A DNA stretch of 25,149 nt from an uncultured Eubacteriales bacterium (GTDB lineage: Bacteria > Bacillota > Clostridia > Oscillospirales > Oscillospiraceae): NCBI GenBank assembly GCA_900544705.1, contig UQWH01000027.1, positions 1 to 25,149 on the forward strand, in the 5' to 3' direction. The translations under genes were made by a program, and so were the position numbers. The notes beneath the pieces are model-generated. The model was not told the DNA's origin, made no database searches, and worked only from the letters and a program-made list of their open reading frames with translations. Shown here in pieces: positions 15,051 to 22,986 of the stretch (the first letter of the stretch is position 1; each line of letters starts with the position of its first letter).

Positions 15051-15573
15051 GGAGGACGCCTCCCCGCAGCTTCTGCATCAGGTGCGCCTTTTCCAGCAGC
15101 ACGCACAGGGCAATCACGGCCGCGAAGCCAACGCCCGCCTGCGGCAGGTTGGTCAGCAGCAGGCTGCTGAGCGCGGAAGCCGGCGCGTACAGGAACGCCT
15201 CAAAGGTGAAGTAGCCGGCCATCATGACGACCTCGCCGCACAGGGCGCCGAGGATCTCGCCGGTGATGTTGCGGCCGCGCTTTTCCATCACGCGGAAGAG
15301 CAGACCGCCGAGGATGGCCATCAGCGCCTTGATCACGAGGGTCGCGGGCGCGTACATGGGATAGCTGATCAGGTCGGCGATCATGGAGCCGACGCCGCCG
15401 GCGAAACCGCCGAGCCACGGGCCGAGCACGAATGCGCCCAGCATAACGAAGCAGTCGCCCAGATTGAAGTAGCCGTTCGTGGGCGACGGGATCTGGATGA
15501 CGAGCGTCGCGACGCAGGACAGCGCGGTAAACAGCGCGGTCAGAACCAACCGGCGCAGGGTGAGCTTTTTCAT
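15043..15573 (-). CDS. ECF transporter S component (substrate unknown)
   Basis: 176 residues from the ATG at 15573, which has AGGAGA six bases upstream; an in-frame ATG at 15594 would add seven residues and lacks a ribosome site. Five to six hydrophobic helices. The start KLTLRRLVLTALFTALSCVAT, then GYFNLGDCFVMLGAFVLGPWLGGFAGG and SMIADLISYPMYAPATLVIK, fit the PF07155-type S components that bind a vitamin or other small molecule for the shared EcfAAT module. The EcfA/T genes are not in the window, as expected for a group II system. No riboswitch is visible in the short leader, so the substrate stays open. Confidence 0.88.
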   Translation of the reverse strand: MKKLTLRRLVLTALFTALSCVATLVIQIPSPTNGYFNLGDCFVMLGAFVLGPWLGGFAGGVGSMIADLISYPMYAPATLVIKALMAILGGLLFRVMEKRGRNITGEILGALCGEVVMMAGYFTFEAFLYAPASALSSLLLTNLPQAGVGFAAVIALCVLLEKAHLMQKLRGGVLHA

Positions 15574-15604
15574 AGTTATCTCCTCTTTTTTCAATGGTTA
15601 CTGC

Positions 15605-15633
15605 ATTATAGCACAGTCTGCGGGCGTTTGCAA
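15605..15633 (-). promoter_or_regulatory. Promoter of the ECF S-component operon
   Basis: Minus strand: -35 TTGCAA (15633-15628), 17-base spacer, -10 TATAAT (15610-15605). Confidence 0.75.
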
Positions 15634-15735
15634 GGGAAGCGCAAAAAACCGATCCTTTTACTGGGGAAAACAGAAAGTTTGCCGTTTTGATGCAGGCATC
15701 CTGTATGCTGGCATCCGATGGAAGGGAGGCAAAAA

Positions 15736-16389
15736 ATGAATCACATTCTGATCGTAGAGGACGAGAAGCCAATCTCCGACCTGATGCGTCTGAGCCTGCA
15801 CAAGGCGGGCTACCGGACGACCTGCGCTTTTGACGGCATACAGGCAGCCGATCTTCTGGAGAAAACCGCCTTTGATTTGGTGCTGCTGGACGTGATGCTG
15901 CCCGGAGCAAGCGGCTTTGAGCTGATGGAGTACCTCCGTCCCATGGGAACGCCCGTGATTTTCATCACGGCGAAGAATTCTCTAAATGACCGTGTGCGCG
16001 GTCTGCGAATGGGTGCGGAGGACTATATCGTCAAGCCCTTTGAGGTTCTGGAGCTGCTGGCCCGGGTGGATGTGGTGCTGCGCCGCTACAACAAAACGGA
16101 GGCTGTGCTGGAGATCGGCGGACTGCGCATCGACACCGTGGCCATGCAGGTCACGCGCGGCGGCGCGCCTGTGCCGCTGACGCGGAAGGAATACGAGATC
16201 CTGCTGCTCTTCGCGCGCAATCCCGGTGTTGCACTCTACCGCGAAACCATCTACGAACGGGTGTGGGAGGAAGAATTCCCTTATGGCAGCCGCACGGTCG
16301 ATCTGCATATCCAGCGTCTACGCAAGAAGGTAGGCTGGGAGGACAGACTGCTGGCGGTCAACAAGGTCGGCTACCGACTGGAGGTATGA
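15736..16389 (+). CDS. OmpR/PhoB-type response regulator
   Basis: 217 residues from the ATG at 15736, with GGGAGG upstream at 15724. The receiver domain (1-~115) has acidic residues EDE at 8-10, phospho-accepting Asp52 (VLLDVMLPG), Thr in FITAK and Lys in VKPF. The winged-helix output domain (~125-217) has RKEYEILLLFARNPG and the recognition helix SRTVDLHIQRLRKKVG. Cytoplasmic transcription factor. Followed after one base by its sensor kinase. The target genes are unknown; the linked membrane protein and vanY-like gene are the best candidates. Confidence 0.95.
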   Translation: MNHILIVEDEKPISDLMRLSLHKAGYRTTCAFDGIQAADLLEKTAFDLVLLDVMLPGASGFELMEYLRPMGTPVIFITAKNSLNDRVRGLRMGAEDYIVKPFEVLELLARVDVVLRRYNKTEAVLEIGGLRIDTVAMQVTRGGAPVPLTRKEYEILLLFARNPGVALYRETIYERVWEEEFPYGSRTVDLHIQRLRKKVGWEDRLLAVNKVGYRLEV

Positions 16390-16390
16390 G

Positions 16391-17767
16391 ATGCGATTCC
16401 GATTAAAAATGACGGTGTGCATGGTCTGGCTGCTGACGCTGGCCTACGGGCTGGGTGGGACGCTGCTGATCACGCGCGCCTTTGACAATGCGCTCCGGCG
16501 CGAGCAGACTGCCGCGCTGGAGTCCTACCGCACCACGGTACGGACGGTGCGTCTGGTGCGCACGCTGGGAATGCGCCGCGACCGCACCGCAGTTTCCGCG
16601 ACGCTGGAGCGGCTGCGCGGCACTGCGGCCTGGTGCGCGCTCTATCTGACGCAGGACGGCGAGCAGCTCTACGGCAGCGGCGAGGTTCGCGCGGAGAACG
16701 CCGCCTTTCCGGAGGACGGAGAGACGTGCAGCGTGCAGCTTCTGCACACGCAGCAGGGACATTATATGCAGCTTAGCGGGCGGCTGGGCGAGCTGACAAT
16801 GGAAATGGTTTTTGACGTTTCTGCGCCCTATGTCAGCCGCACACAGCAGCTTGCCTTCTATCGCAGCGGCTTTCTTGCCGCGCTCGCGGCGGGTGCGCTG
16901 CTTGCTTGGGCAATCTGCTATATTCTGACCAGACCCCTGACGCGGGTGACGGACGCGGTTCGCACGCTGGCCGAGGGTGATCTCTCCGTGCGGGTAGCGG
17001 TGGAGTCCCACGACGAGGTGGGGCAGCTTGCCGCGGACTTTAACCAGATGGCTGCCCGGCTGGAGCAGAACGTCACCGAGCTTCAGGAATCCGTGCAGCG
17101 ACAGGAGCGCTTTGTGGGCAGCTTTGCCCATGAGATGAAGACGCCCATGACCTCCATCATCGGCTACGCCGATCTCATCCGGACACAGAGTCTGGACGAG
17201 GAGGAGACAATGAGCGCGGCGAACTACATTTTTTCCGAGGGGAAGCGGCTGGAGTCGCTGTCGCTGAAGCTGTTGGAGCTGCAAGTCATGCAGAACCAGA
17301 TGATCCGGCGGACAAAAACCGACGTTTCCGGCCTGATCGGCAGCCTGCTGCGGCACCTGCGGCCCGTGTATGCCGACGCGCACATCCGTCTGCAATGCCG
17401 CTGCGAGCCGGGAGAGGCGATGCTCGATGCGGATCTTGTCAGCTCGCTTCTGATCAACCTGCTGGATAACGCAGGCAAGGCAATGGAGCAGGGAGGAAAT
17501 ATTTGCGTTGTCTCGGATTGGACGGAGGGCTTCTGCCGTATCCGCGTGATGGACAACGGCTGCGGAATGCCGCCGGAGGCGCTGCGGCACATCACCGAGG
17601 CCTTTTACCGCGTGGATAAATCCCGCTCCCGCGCGCAGGGAGGCGCAGGGCTGGGACTGGCGCTGTGCGAACAGATCGTCAGGCTGCACGGCGGCACGCT
17701 GCAATTTGCCAGCCGCGTCGGCAACGGCACCTGTGTCACGGCGCTTTTGAGGAGGGACGGCACGTGA
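16391..17767 (+). CDS. Membrane sensor histidine kinase
   Basis: 458 residues. TM1 at ~8-28, an extracytoplasmic sensor region of about 125 residues with no recognisable family, TM2 at ~158-179, HAMP (~180-232), and a HisKA domain with phospho-accepting His247 (FAHEMKTPMTSIIGYADLIR). The ATPase domain has an N-box (LINLLDNAGKAM, ~354-364), G1 (MDNGCGMP, Asp388) and G2 (GAGLGLALC, ~418-426). It should phosphorylate Asp52 of the regulator encoded just before it. Its stop codon overlaps the GTG start of the next gene, so three proteins are made from one message. Confidence 0.95.
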   Translation: MRFRLKMTVCMVWLLTLAYGLGGTLLITRAFDNALRREQTAALESYRTTVRTVRLVRTLGMRRDRTAVSATLERLRGTAAWCALYLTQDGEQLYGSGEVRAENAAFPEDGETCSVQLLHTQQGHYMQLSGRLGELTMEMVFDVSAPYVSRTQQLAFYRSGFLAALAAGALLAWAICYILTRPLTRVTDAVRTLAEGDLSVRVAVESHDEVGQLAADFNQMAARLEQNVTELQESVQRQERFVGSFAHEMKTPMTSIIGYADLIRTQSLDEEETMSAANYIFSEGKRLESLSLKLLELQVMQNQMIRRTKTDVSGLIGSLLRHLRPVYADAHIRLQCRCEPGEAMLDADLVSSLLINLLDNAGKAMEQGGNICVVSDWTEGFCRIRVMDNGCGMPPEALRHITEAFYRVDKSRSRAQGGAGLGLALCEQIVRLHGGTLQFASRVGNGTCVTALLRRDGT

Positions 17768-18477
17768 AGAAGAAATACTATATTCTGGCGGCGGCACTGC
17801 TTCTCGCTGCGGTCGCCGTAGGACTGGCGCTCCCGGAGGCGGCCGTGCGGACGGGAGATGCCCGTCTGAGCGCCAAGGTGCAGTATGCAGAGGGCGAGGC
17901 GCTCAGCATGGAGGGAATGGAGCCGCTGACGCTTGCGGAAAAGATGCACATTGCGGGAAAGAGCGACAGGCTTTACCGCATGGCCGTTACCGAGGGCACC
18001 GCGCTGCACCGCGACGAGGCGCTGGAGATCGCGCGGCGCGTCTGCGCAGCTTTTCAGGAGGCGAAGGCTCCGGAGCCGGAGGAAACCGCAGTCTCGGCCT
18101 TTGTGGAAACCTATACGAACGGGGACAGCCTGCTTTTGTGGGGCGTGGATATGACCTGGGAGAACGGCACCCTTCTGAGCATGAGCATAGACGACGAAAC
18201 GGGTGCGGTGCTGCGGCTGATGTTCTTCACGGCTGCCGGAGAGGAGCCGTTTTCCGGCTTCTGGACATGGGAAAGCGACGACGAGCAGAGCCGCCTTGCG
18301 CAGCTGAGCGCCCTGCTCGGCCGTGCGCTGATGGGAAAAGCGGAGGCGGCGGAGATTTCCGTCCCGAAGGGGGAGGACGTCGGCACGCTGCTTCTGCGTC
18401 AGGAGGACGGAACGGAGCTTATGCTTTCCGTCTGGGTCAGCCTGGAGCTGGGGATGATCAACATAAGCAATCAGTAA
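17764..18477 (+). CDS. Membrane-anchored extracytoplasmic protein linked to the two-component system
   Basis: 237 residues from a GTG start that overlaps the kinase stop (GTGA). GAGGAGG at 17750-17756 supports this start; an open frame from 17665 would run inside the kinase gene. Basic N-terminus KKKYY, one hydrophobic helix (~6-23), then an acidic soluble domain expected outside the cell. No family recognised. The segment SMSIDDETGAVLRLMFF resembles the beta-hairpin of PepSY-like domains, but this is weak. Given the overlap, it may be an accessory sensor or inhibitor of the kinase, or simply an output of the pathway. Function unknown. Confidence 0.8.
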   Translation: MKKKYYILAAALLLAAVAVGLALPEAAVRTGDARLSAKVQYAEGEALSMEGMEPLTLAEKMHIAGKSDRLYRMAVTEGTALHRDEALEIARRVCAAFQEAKAPEPEETAVSAFVETYTNGDSLLLWGVDMTWENGTLLSMSIDDETGAVLRLMFFTAAGEEPFSGFWTWESDDEQSRLAQLSALLGRALMGKAEAAEISVPKGEDVGTLLLRQEDGTELMLSVWVSLELGMINISNQ

Positions 18478-18504
18478 GTTTTCCGTTTTGATACAAAAAA
18501 GTGT

Positions 18505-18532
18505 TTGATTTGATGCACCGCAGTGATATGAT
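18505..18532 (+). promoter_or_regulatory. Promoter of the vanY-like gene
   Basis: -35 TTGATT (18505-18510), 16-base spacer, -10 TATGAT (18527-18532), then AGGAGGAG at 18543 before the ATG at 18558. Confidence 0.65.
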
Positions 18533-18557
18533 AGTAGGAGACAGGAGGAGTGGATCT

Positions 18558-19544
18558 ATGACGCAGGTACCTTACAGAAGAAGACGGCGGACCAGACGCA
18601 GAAAAAAAACCATGCCGCCCTTGGCATATCTTTTGCTCCTGCTTGCGGCGGTCGCGGTAGTGCTGCTGATCGTCATTGCGGCAGCGGGCGGTTCGTCGGA
18701 GGAGCCGGAAGCGACGCAGCCGTCCTCGGTAGCGCCGAGCGAGGAACCAAGCGTGGAAACAAAGCCCATCCCGGCGGGCTGGATGCAGATCGACCCGTCC
18801 GTGCTGGACGGCAGCGTGGGCGACCTTGCGCTGGTCAACGCGCAGTACGGCATCGAGCCGGATGCCGCTCTGACCGATGTTTTCTCCCATAAGACGGACA
18901 GCTACTATGTCAAGGACACGGAGCTCTCGGTGGACAAGCGCGTCATGCAGCCGCTCAACGACTGGATGGACGCCTTTGAGAAGGCGACCGGACTGAATAA
19001 TATCAATATCGTTGCGGGCTTCCGCACGAAGGAGTACCAGCAGAGGCTCTATGACAATTCCGTGGCGAACAAGGGTGCGGTCTATGCCCAGCAGTACATC
19101 GCCCAGCCGGGGCACAGCGAGCACCACACGGGGCTTGCCATCGACCTCGATACCTACTTCCCGGATACGGGCGCAAGCGGCGGCTTTGACGGCGCGGACA
19201 AATACGCCTGGGCCGTGGAGCACGCATGGGAGTTCGGCTTTGTGCGCCGCTATCCGGAGTACAAGGCGCAGATCACGGGCATTTCCTACGAACCGTGGCA
19301 TTTCCGCTATGTCGGCGTGGTTCATGCCTACACAATGCAGAAGGAGAAGCTCTGTCTGGAGGAATATATCGCGCTGCTGCATGAGCACACGTTTGACGGT
19401 GAGCACCTGACCGTACAGTGTCAGGGGAGCACCTATGAGATCTATTCCTGCCCGGAAGATCGCGTCGTGGTGCCGCAGAGCAGGGAATATACCATTTGCA
19501 GCGACAATACGGGAAATTATATCGTGACGGTTAGCGGGAAATAA
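18558..19544 (+). CDS. Membrane-anchored D-alanyl-D-alanine carboxypeptidase (VanY, peptidase M15B)
   Basis: 328 residues from the ATG at 18558; the open frame from 18501 includes the promoter. A strongly basic cytoplasmic tail (YRRRRRTRRRKK) is followed by a single anchor helix (~20-43) and a Ser/Pro/Glu linker (to ~72). The M15B zinc peptidase domain has SEHHTGLAIDLD with zinc ligands H189 and D196, then SYEPWHFRYVG with catalytic E245 and zinc ligand H248. About 70 further residues after the catalytic core form a C-terminal extension. It would trim the terminal D-Ala of peptidoglycan stem peptides. Its place behind a two-component system recalls vanRS-vanY, but there are no vanHAX genes, so a housekeeping cell-wall role is likelier than glycopeptide resistance. 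Confidence 0.92.
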   Translation: MTQVPYRRRRRTRRRKKTMPPLAYLLLLLAAVAVVLLIVIAAAGGSSEEPEATQPSSVAPSEEPSVETKPIPAGWMQIDPSVLDGSVGDLALVNAQYGIEPDAALTDVFSHKTDSYYVKDTELSVDKRVMQPLNDWMDAFEKATGLNNINIVAGFRTKEYQQRLYDNSVANKGAVYAQQYIAQPGHSEHHTGLAIDLDTYFPDTGASGGFDGADKYAWAVEHAWEFGFVRRYPEYKAQITGISYEPWHFRYVGVVHAYTMQKEKLCLEEYIALLHEHTFDGEHLTVQCQGSTYEIYSCPEDRVVVPQSREYTICSDNTGNYIVTVSGK

Positions 19545-19555
19545 GACGCGGGAGT

Positions 19556-19645
19556 TTGGAATTTCATCCGCACCCTACACGCCGGCTTAAAATCTCAACT
19601 GCACCCTACGTGTTGGTTCAAAATTTCGGTTGCACCCGTAGGGAA
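19556..19645 (-). repeat. Tandem degenerate ~31-bp intergenic repeat
   Basis: Read on the minus strand, about three units with the shared core TAGGGTGC..(T/C)GA(A/G)AT(T)TT.AA and a period near 31 bases. GCACCCTAC appears twice and GCACCCGTAGGG once on the + strand. Similar to 14406-14445. It is followed by a perfect hairpin, GGAACGGCC-TT-GGCCGTTCC, at 19642-19661. Confidence 0.6.
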
Positions 19646-19719
19646 CGGCCTTGGCCGTTCCGCGTGCAGGCACCCGCGATAATGAGAATGTCAGCAACGG
19701 CGCCCCTGAGAAACAAACG

Positions 19720-19749
19720 ACCGCCGCATCGGGTTTCCGATGCGGCGGT
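19720..19749. terminator. Hairpin between the convergent vanY-like and jag genes
   Basis: Perfect 13-bp arms (ACCGCCGCATCGG at 19720-19732 and its complement at 19737-19749), loop GTTT. The flanking T-tracts are short and interrupted, so termination strength is uncertain. It lies 13 bases after the jag stop codon. Confidence 0.7.
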
Positions 19750-19762
19750 TTGCATACTTCAA

Positions 19763-20680
19763 TTACTTTTCCTTCGCGTATGCCACGACGATGCGGCGAT
19801 GCGGCTCGGTGCCGGTGGAGAAGGTGGTGACCTCCGGATAATCCTGAAGCGCTGCGTGGATGACGTGGCGCTCATAGGCGTTCATCGGCTCAAGCGTGAA
19901 ATTGCGGTGATACTTGACCGCCTTGCCGGCCATCTTCCGCGCGAGCTGGCGCAGGGCTTCCTCCCGCTTCTGGCGGTAGGCGCCGGCGTCCACGCTGATG
20001 CGCACGCGCTTGGCGGCATCATGGTTGATGGCATAGCTGGTCAGGTACTGGATGGCGTCGAGGGTATCTCCGCGGCGGCCGATCAGCATCCCGACATCCT
20101 CGCCCACGAGGTCGGCGCGGCAGGTTTCCTCGTCGATCATATAGGCGTGCGGGACGGCGTTGGAGCCCATGTGCTGGAGCAGACCCGTCAGGAACTGCTC
20201 CACGCGCTCCTGCAGGGAGCCGGCGGGCGCGGGCTCATAGACTCTCTGCGGCGCGGCGGGAACGGGAGCCTCCTGCGGCTTTTCCGCGCGCTGCGGACGC
20301 TCGGGGCGCTCCGGCTTTTCCGTCCGCTCCGGACGGCACTGACGCGGCTCCTCGCGGCGGCGCTGGGGCTTGGCCTGCTGCTCCGGCTCGATCTTCTTGC
20401 CGGGGCGGGAGATGATGGTGCTGGTCGGCTCCGGGCGCTCCTTCGGCTTGGAGCGGGAGGCGGAGGACAGCGCGGTCAGAGGCGCTTCGGGGGCGGCCTC
20501 GTCCGGGGCCTCGTAGGTGACCTTCACCTTCGCGGGGGAAGCGCCGATGCCGAGGAAGCCGGACTTCGCATTTTCCAGCACCTCGACGGAAACGTTGTCC
20601 CGGTCCAGCTTCAGTTCCTTCAGCGCCGCTGCCACGGCAAGATCAATGGTCTTGCCGGTTGTGACGATAAATTTTTCCAT
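19763..20680 (-). CDS. jag: RNA-binding protein Jag / KhpB (SpoIIIJ-associated)
   Basis: 305 residues. Three parts: the Jag_N domain (1-~55, MEKFIVTTGKTIDLAVAAAL and KSGFLGIG), a long Pro/Glu/Arg-rich linker (~60-155) that is longer than usual, then KH (GxxG in MLIGRRGDTLDAIQYL) and R3H (Arg-x3-His in NAYERHVIH) RNA-binding domains. Known in Firmicutes as a partner of KhpA and of YidC/SpoIIIJ in cell envelope and sporulation control. Starts 2 bases after the yidC stop codon and ends the cluster. Confidence 0.95.
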   Translation of the reverse strand: MEKFIVTTGKTIDLAVAAALKELKLDRDNVSVEVLENAKSGFLGIGASPAKVKVTYEAPDEAAPEAPLTALSSASRSKPKERPEPTSTIISRPGKKIEPEQQAKPQRRREEPRQCRPERTEKPERPERPQRAEKPQEAPVPAAPQRVYEPAPAGSLQERVEQFLTGLLQHMGSNAVPHAYMIDEETCRADLVGEDVGMLIGRRGDTLDAIQYLTSYAINHDAAKRVRISVDAGAYRQKREEALRQLARKMAGKAVKYHRNFTLEPMNAYERHVIHAALQDYPEVTTFSTGTEPHRRIVVAYAKEK

Positions 20681-20682
20681 AC

Positions 20683-21861
20683 TTACTCCTTCTCTTGCTG
20701 CTCACCGGAATAGTGCTCCGGGGAGTAGGCACGGCCGCGGCGATAGGGACGGCTTGCGTCCGCGCCCTCAGCTTCCGGAGATTCCGGAATGTCGCCCTGT
20801 TCGGCGAGCCTGCGGGACTCGTACTCCTTCGCGACCTTTTCACGCTCCTGTTTTTCGCGGAGCTGCTGCTTTTTCTTGCTGGTGTTTTCGGTGATGCCGT
20901 CGGGGTTGGCGGCGCGGCGGGCAGCGCGGATGCGCTCCTTTTCCGCCTCTTCTGCGGCGCGTTCGGCGGCCTTCTGACGCTTGACCTCGTCCTCGGCATC
21001 ATAGACCTTGCGGTAATGCTTGGTGAGGAACACGTCCTGCACGATGCCGAAGGCGGACTGCGCCAGCCAGTACACCGACAGGCCGAGCGGCCACATGAAG
21101 CCGAACCAAACGGACATGAGCGGCATGAGCAGATTCATGACCTTGTTGGTCTGCTGGGTGGCGGCGGTCGCGTCGGACTTCTCGCCGTTTTCGTCGCGGA
21201 CGACGGTGTTGTTCATTTTCTGACTGACGAACATGGTCAGCCAGCTCAGTGCGCCGGAGAGCACGGGCAGCAGGAAGCCGCCGACCTCGTTCCAGCTCTT
21301 GGCCTGCCAGATCTTCCAGCTCGGAACCTGACCGAGGTCGATGCCGAGGAAGGAGAAATTCAGGGATTCGGCGGTCTCCGGAACGATCCCGGCGCCCATG
21401 ACCTGAATGTTCTTGGCATAGTCGTACTGCCAGTAGGCGCTGAGCTTTTTGCCCTCGCCGAGGGCGGCGGTCGCTTTTTCGGACAGCTTGGTGATGACAT
21501 CCTCGTCAAGGTGCATCAGGTACTTCAGCGGCTCACGGATGACCGTGTACAGCGGAAGCAGGAACAGCAGCGGCAGGAAGGACCACAGGCAGCCGCCGAA
21601 CATGCTGACGCCCTCTTCCTTATAAAGGGCCATCTGCTCCTGCTGGAGCTTCTGCTTGTCGTCGCCGCAGGCAATCTCCAGCTGCTTGAGCTGGGGCTGC
21701 AGGCGGGACATCTTCATCATGCTCTTCTTGCTCTTGGCGGAGAAGGGCAGAAGGATCAGCTTGACGATCAGGGAAAACAGAATGAGCGACAGGCCATAGT
21801 TGGTCGTGAACTTATAAAGGTACTCCAACAGATAGCCAAAGGGGATGCGGATAAATTCCAT
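20683..21861 (-). CDS. yidC: Membrane protein insertase YidC (SpoIIIJ/OxaA)
   Basis: 392 residues. Inserts membrane proteins with or without the Sec translocon. The start FGYLLEYLYKFTTNYGLSLILFSLIVKLILLPFSAKSKKSM gives TM1 and the family's positively charged cytoplasmic coiled-coil (MKMSRLQPQLKQLE). GCLWSFLPLLFLLPLYTVIREPL and MSVWFGFMWPLGLSVYWLAQSAFGIVQD are later membrane segments. There is no lipobox, unlike Bacillus SpoIIIJ. The region between TM2 and the later helices has an enlarged extracytoplasmic insert (~130-210). The C-terminus (~300-392) is a long charged tail that may contact the ribosome. Confidence 0.95.
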   Translation of the reverse strand: MEFIRIPFGYLLEYLYKFTTNYGLSLILFSLIVKLILLPFSAKSKKSMMKMSRLQPQLKQLEIACGDDKQKLQQEQMALYKEEGVSMFGGCLWSFLPLLFLLPLYTVIREPLKYLMHLDEDVITKLSEKATAALGEGKKLSAYWQYDYAKNIQVMGAGIVPETAESLNFSFLGIDLGQVPSWKIWQAKSWNEVGGFLLPVLSGALSWLTMFVSQKMNNTVVRDENGEKSDATAATQQTNKVMNLLMPLMSVWFGFMWPLGLSVYWLAQSAFGIVQDVFLTKHYRKVYDAEDEVKRQKAAERAAEEAEKERIRAARRAANPDGITENTSKKKQQLREKQEREKVAKEYESRRLAEQGDIPESPEAEGADASRPYRRGRAYSPEHYSGEQQEKE

Positions 21862-21927
21862 TGAATTCCTCCTGGAACGCCGCTTGCGCGGCCGGATGGG
21901 GAAGCCGCCGGGGCGGCAGACGGACGA

Positions 21928-22140
21928 TCACGGCACGGGATCGTAGAAGTCGCCGTGATTGAAGGGATTGCACCGCAGAAGTCGCTTGAAGGTCAGCCAG
22001 GAACCCTTGGCTGCGCCGTATTTTTCGATGGCCTCGATGCCGTATTCCGAGCAGGTGGGGATGAACCGGCATTTGCCCGGAAAGGCCGGGGAAATGTACT
22101 TCCGGTAAAAACGGATGAGCGCGAGCAGGAAGCGCTTCAT
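21928..22140 (-). CDS. yidD: Membrane protein insertion efficiency factor YidD
   Basis: 70 residues. Complete family pattern: IRFYRKYISPAFPGKCRFIPTCSEYGIEAIEKYG, with two conserved Cys, then LRCNPFNHGDFYDPVP. A small amphipathic membrane-associated protein that helps YidC. Its ATG overlaps the rnpA stop (ATGA, 4 bases). Confidence 0.95.
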   Translation of the reverse strand: MKRFLLALIRFYRKYISPAFPGKCRFIPTCSEYGIEAIEKYGAAKGSWLTFKRLLRCNPFNHGDFYDPVP

Positions 22141-22481
22141 TTCTGCGCCTCCAGAAGGCCGAGCTTGTCCGCCAGAGAGAGATAGGCCTTTTCCAGCTCG
22201 GCATACTCGGCGGTCACGGCGCGGCTGCGCGCCACGACGACGATGTCAAAGCCGGTGCGGAAGCGGCCCTCGTTCAGGCGGTAGATTTCGCGCAGACGGC
22301 GGCGGATGCGGTTGCGGACCACGGCGTGGCCCAGCTTGGCGCTGACCGTCAGCCCCACCCGGTTTTTCCGGGAGCGGTTGCGGCCGCAGTACATCACAAG
22401 GCAGCGGTTGGCCGCGCTTGCGCCGCGGTGATACAGCCGCCGGAAGCTCGCGTTACCTTTTAGAGAAATGGTGTGCAGCAT
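22137..22481 (-). CDS. rnpA: Ribonuclease P protein component
   Basis: 114 residues from the ATG at 22481 (MLHTISLKGNASFRRLYHRG); the longer frame to 22535 would run through the terminator hairpin. The RNR signature GHAVVRNRIRRRLREIYR that contacts RNase P RNA is present. Matures the 5' end of tRNAs together with rnpB RNA. Lies 83 bases after rpmH, with an intrinsic terminator in the gap and only a modest GAGG ribosome site. Confidence 0.95.
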   Translation of the reverse strand: MLHTISLKGNASFRRLYHRGASAANRCLVMYCGRNRSRKNRVGLTVSAKLGHAVVRNRIRRRLREIYRLNEGRFRTGFDIVVVARSRAVTAEYAELEKAYLSLADKLGLLEAQK

Positions 22482-22495
22482 GGTCGGGAACCTCG

Positions 22496-22529
22496 AAAAA
22501 AACAGGGCGAACAGCGATACTGTTCGCCC
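22496..22529 (-). terminator. Intrinsic terminator between rpmH and rnpA
   Basis: Minus strand: GGGCGAACAG (22529-22520), loop of five, CTGTTCGCCC (22514-22505), TG, then seven T (22502-22496). It ends about 15 bases before the rnpA ATG. Confidence 0.88.
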
Positions 22530-22563
22530 CTTCATTCAAGCAGTGTGGTGCAGCCACGGATCC

Positions 22564-22698
22564 TTAGGCGGACAGGACAGCTCTGCCTTTTGCACGGCGA
22601 CGGGCAAGAACCTTGCGGCCGTTGGCGGTTGCCATTCTTTTGCGGAAACCATGGACCTTTGCGCGATGACGCTTTCTGGGCTGATAGGTACGCAGCAT
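22564..22698 (-). CDS. rpmH: Ribosomal protein L34
   Basis: 44 residues, the usual length for this 50S subunit protein: it begins MLRTYQPRKRHRAKVHGFRK and ends RAVLSA. AGGAGGTGT lies just upstream of the ATG at 22698. First gene of the rpmH-rnpA-yidD-yidC-jag cluster. Confidence 0.97.
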   Translation of the reverse strand: MLRTYQPRKRHRAKVHGFRKRMATANGRKVLARRRAKGRAVLSA

Positions 22699-22787
22699 TT
22701 GGTTACACCTCCTGTAAGATTATGCTCAACAGTCGAATCGACCGCAGCAATCAAAGTAGTTTCGCACGACATGGTCATGCAAATGGT

Positions 22788-22817
22788 ATTATATCGCAAA
22801 AAACATAGGGAAGTCAA
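22788..22817 (-). promoter_or_regulatory. Promoter of rpmH
   Basis: Minus strand: -35 TTGACT (22817-22812), 18-base spacer, -10 TATAAT (22793-22788). The leader to the ATG is about 85 bases. Confidence 0.8.
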
Positions 22818-22829
22818 CTAAAAAATGCA

Positions 22830-22958
22830 GATCGGCCGGTTTTTTTCAAAACTTGTGTCCGTATGGTGGAATTCCCACAAGATATGGGATGTTTTGAACG
22901 AGAATTTTGTATTTCCCCGCCAAAAAGGGGAGAGTACGCGGAAATACGCAAAAAAAGG
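22830..22958. other. Spacer between the divergent rpmH and fba promoters
   Basis: No gene and no TTATCCACA-like DnaA box seen. It holds a nested inverted repeat (GTATTTCC at 22909-22916 with GGAAATAC at 22940-22947, and CCCC/GGGG inside) and a short TCCCA/TGGGA repeat (~22873-22889). These lie upstream of the fba promoter, so they could be operator sites; there is no proof. Confidence 0.4.
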
Positions 22959-22986
22959 TTGAAATTCCTGCGGCCTGTGATATAAT
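22959..22986 (+). promoter_or_regulatory. Promoter of fba
   Basis: -35 TTGAAA (22959-22964), 16-base spacer, -10 TATAAT (22981-22986). AAGGAG at 23009-23014 sets the start at 23023. Confidence 0.75.

Noticed and set aside
15574..15735. Riboswitch ahead of the ECF S-component gene
   Set aside because: The promoter is only about 30-40 bases from the start codon, leaving no room for an aptamer.
16403..17797. 464-codon open frame opposite the histidine kinase, and similar long frames opposite cooS, rarA, yidC and fba
   Set aside because: All mirror genes with clear motifs; compositions rich in His, Arg, Gly and Ala are typical of reverse-strand shadows.
15736..19544. Vancomycin-resistance operon
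   Set aside because: Only a VanY-type peptidase and a generic two-component system are present; vanH, the vanA/B-type ligase and vanX are absent.
19556..19645. CRISPR-like array
   Set aside because: The units are adjacent and degenerate with no spacers of constant length, and no cas genes are near.
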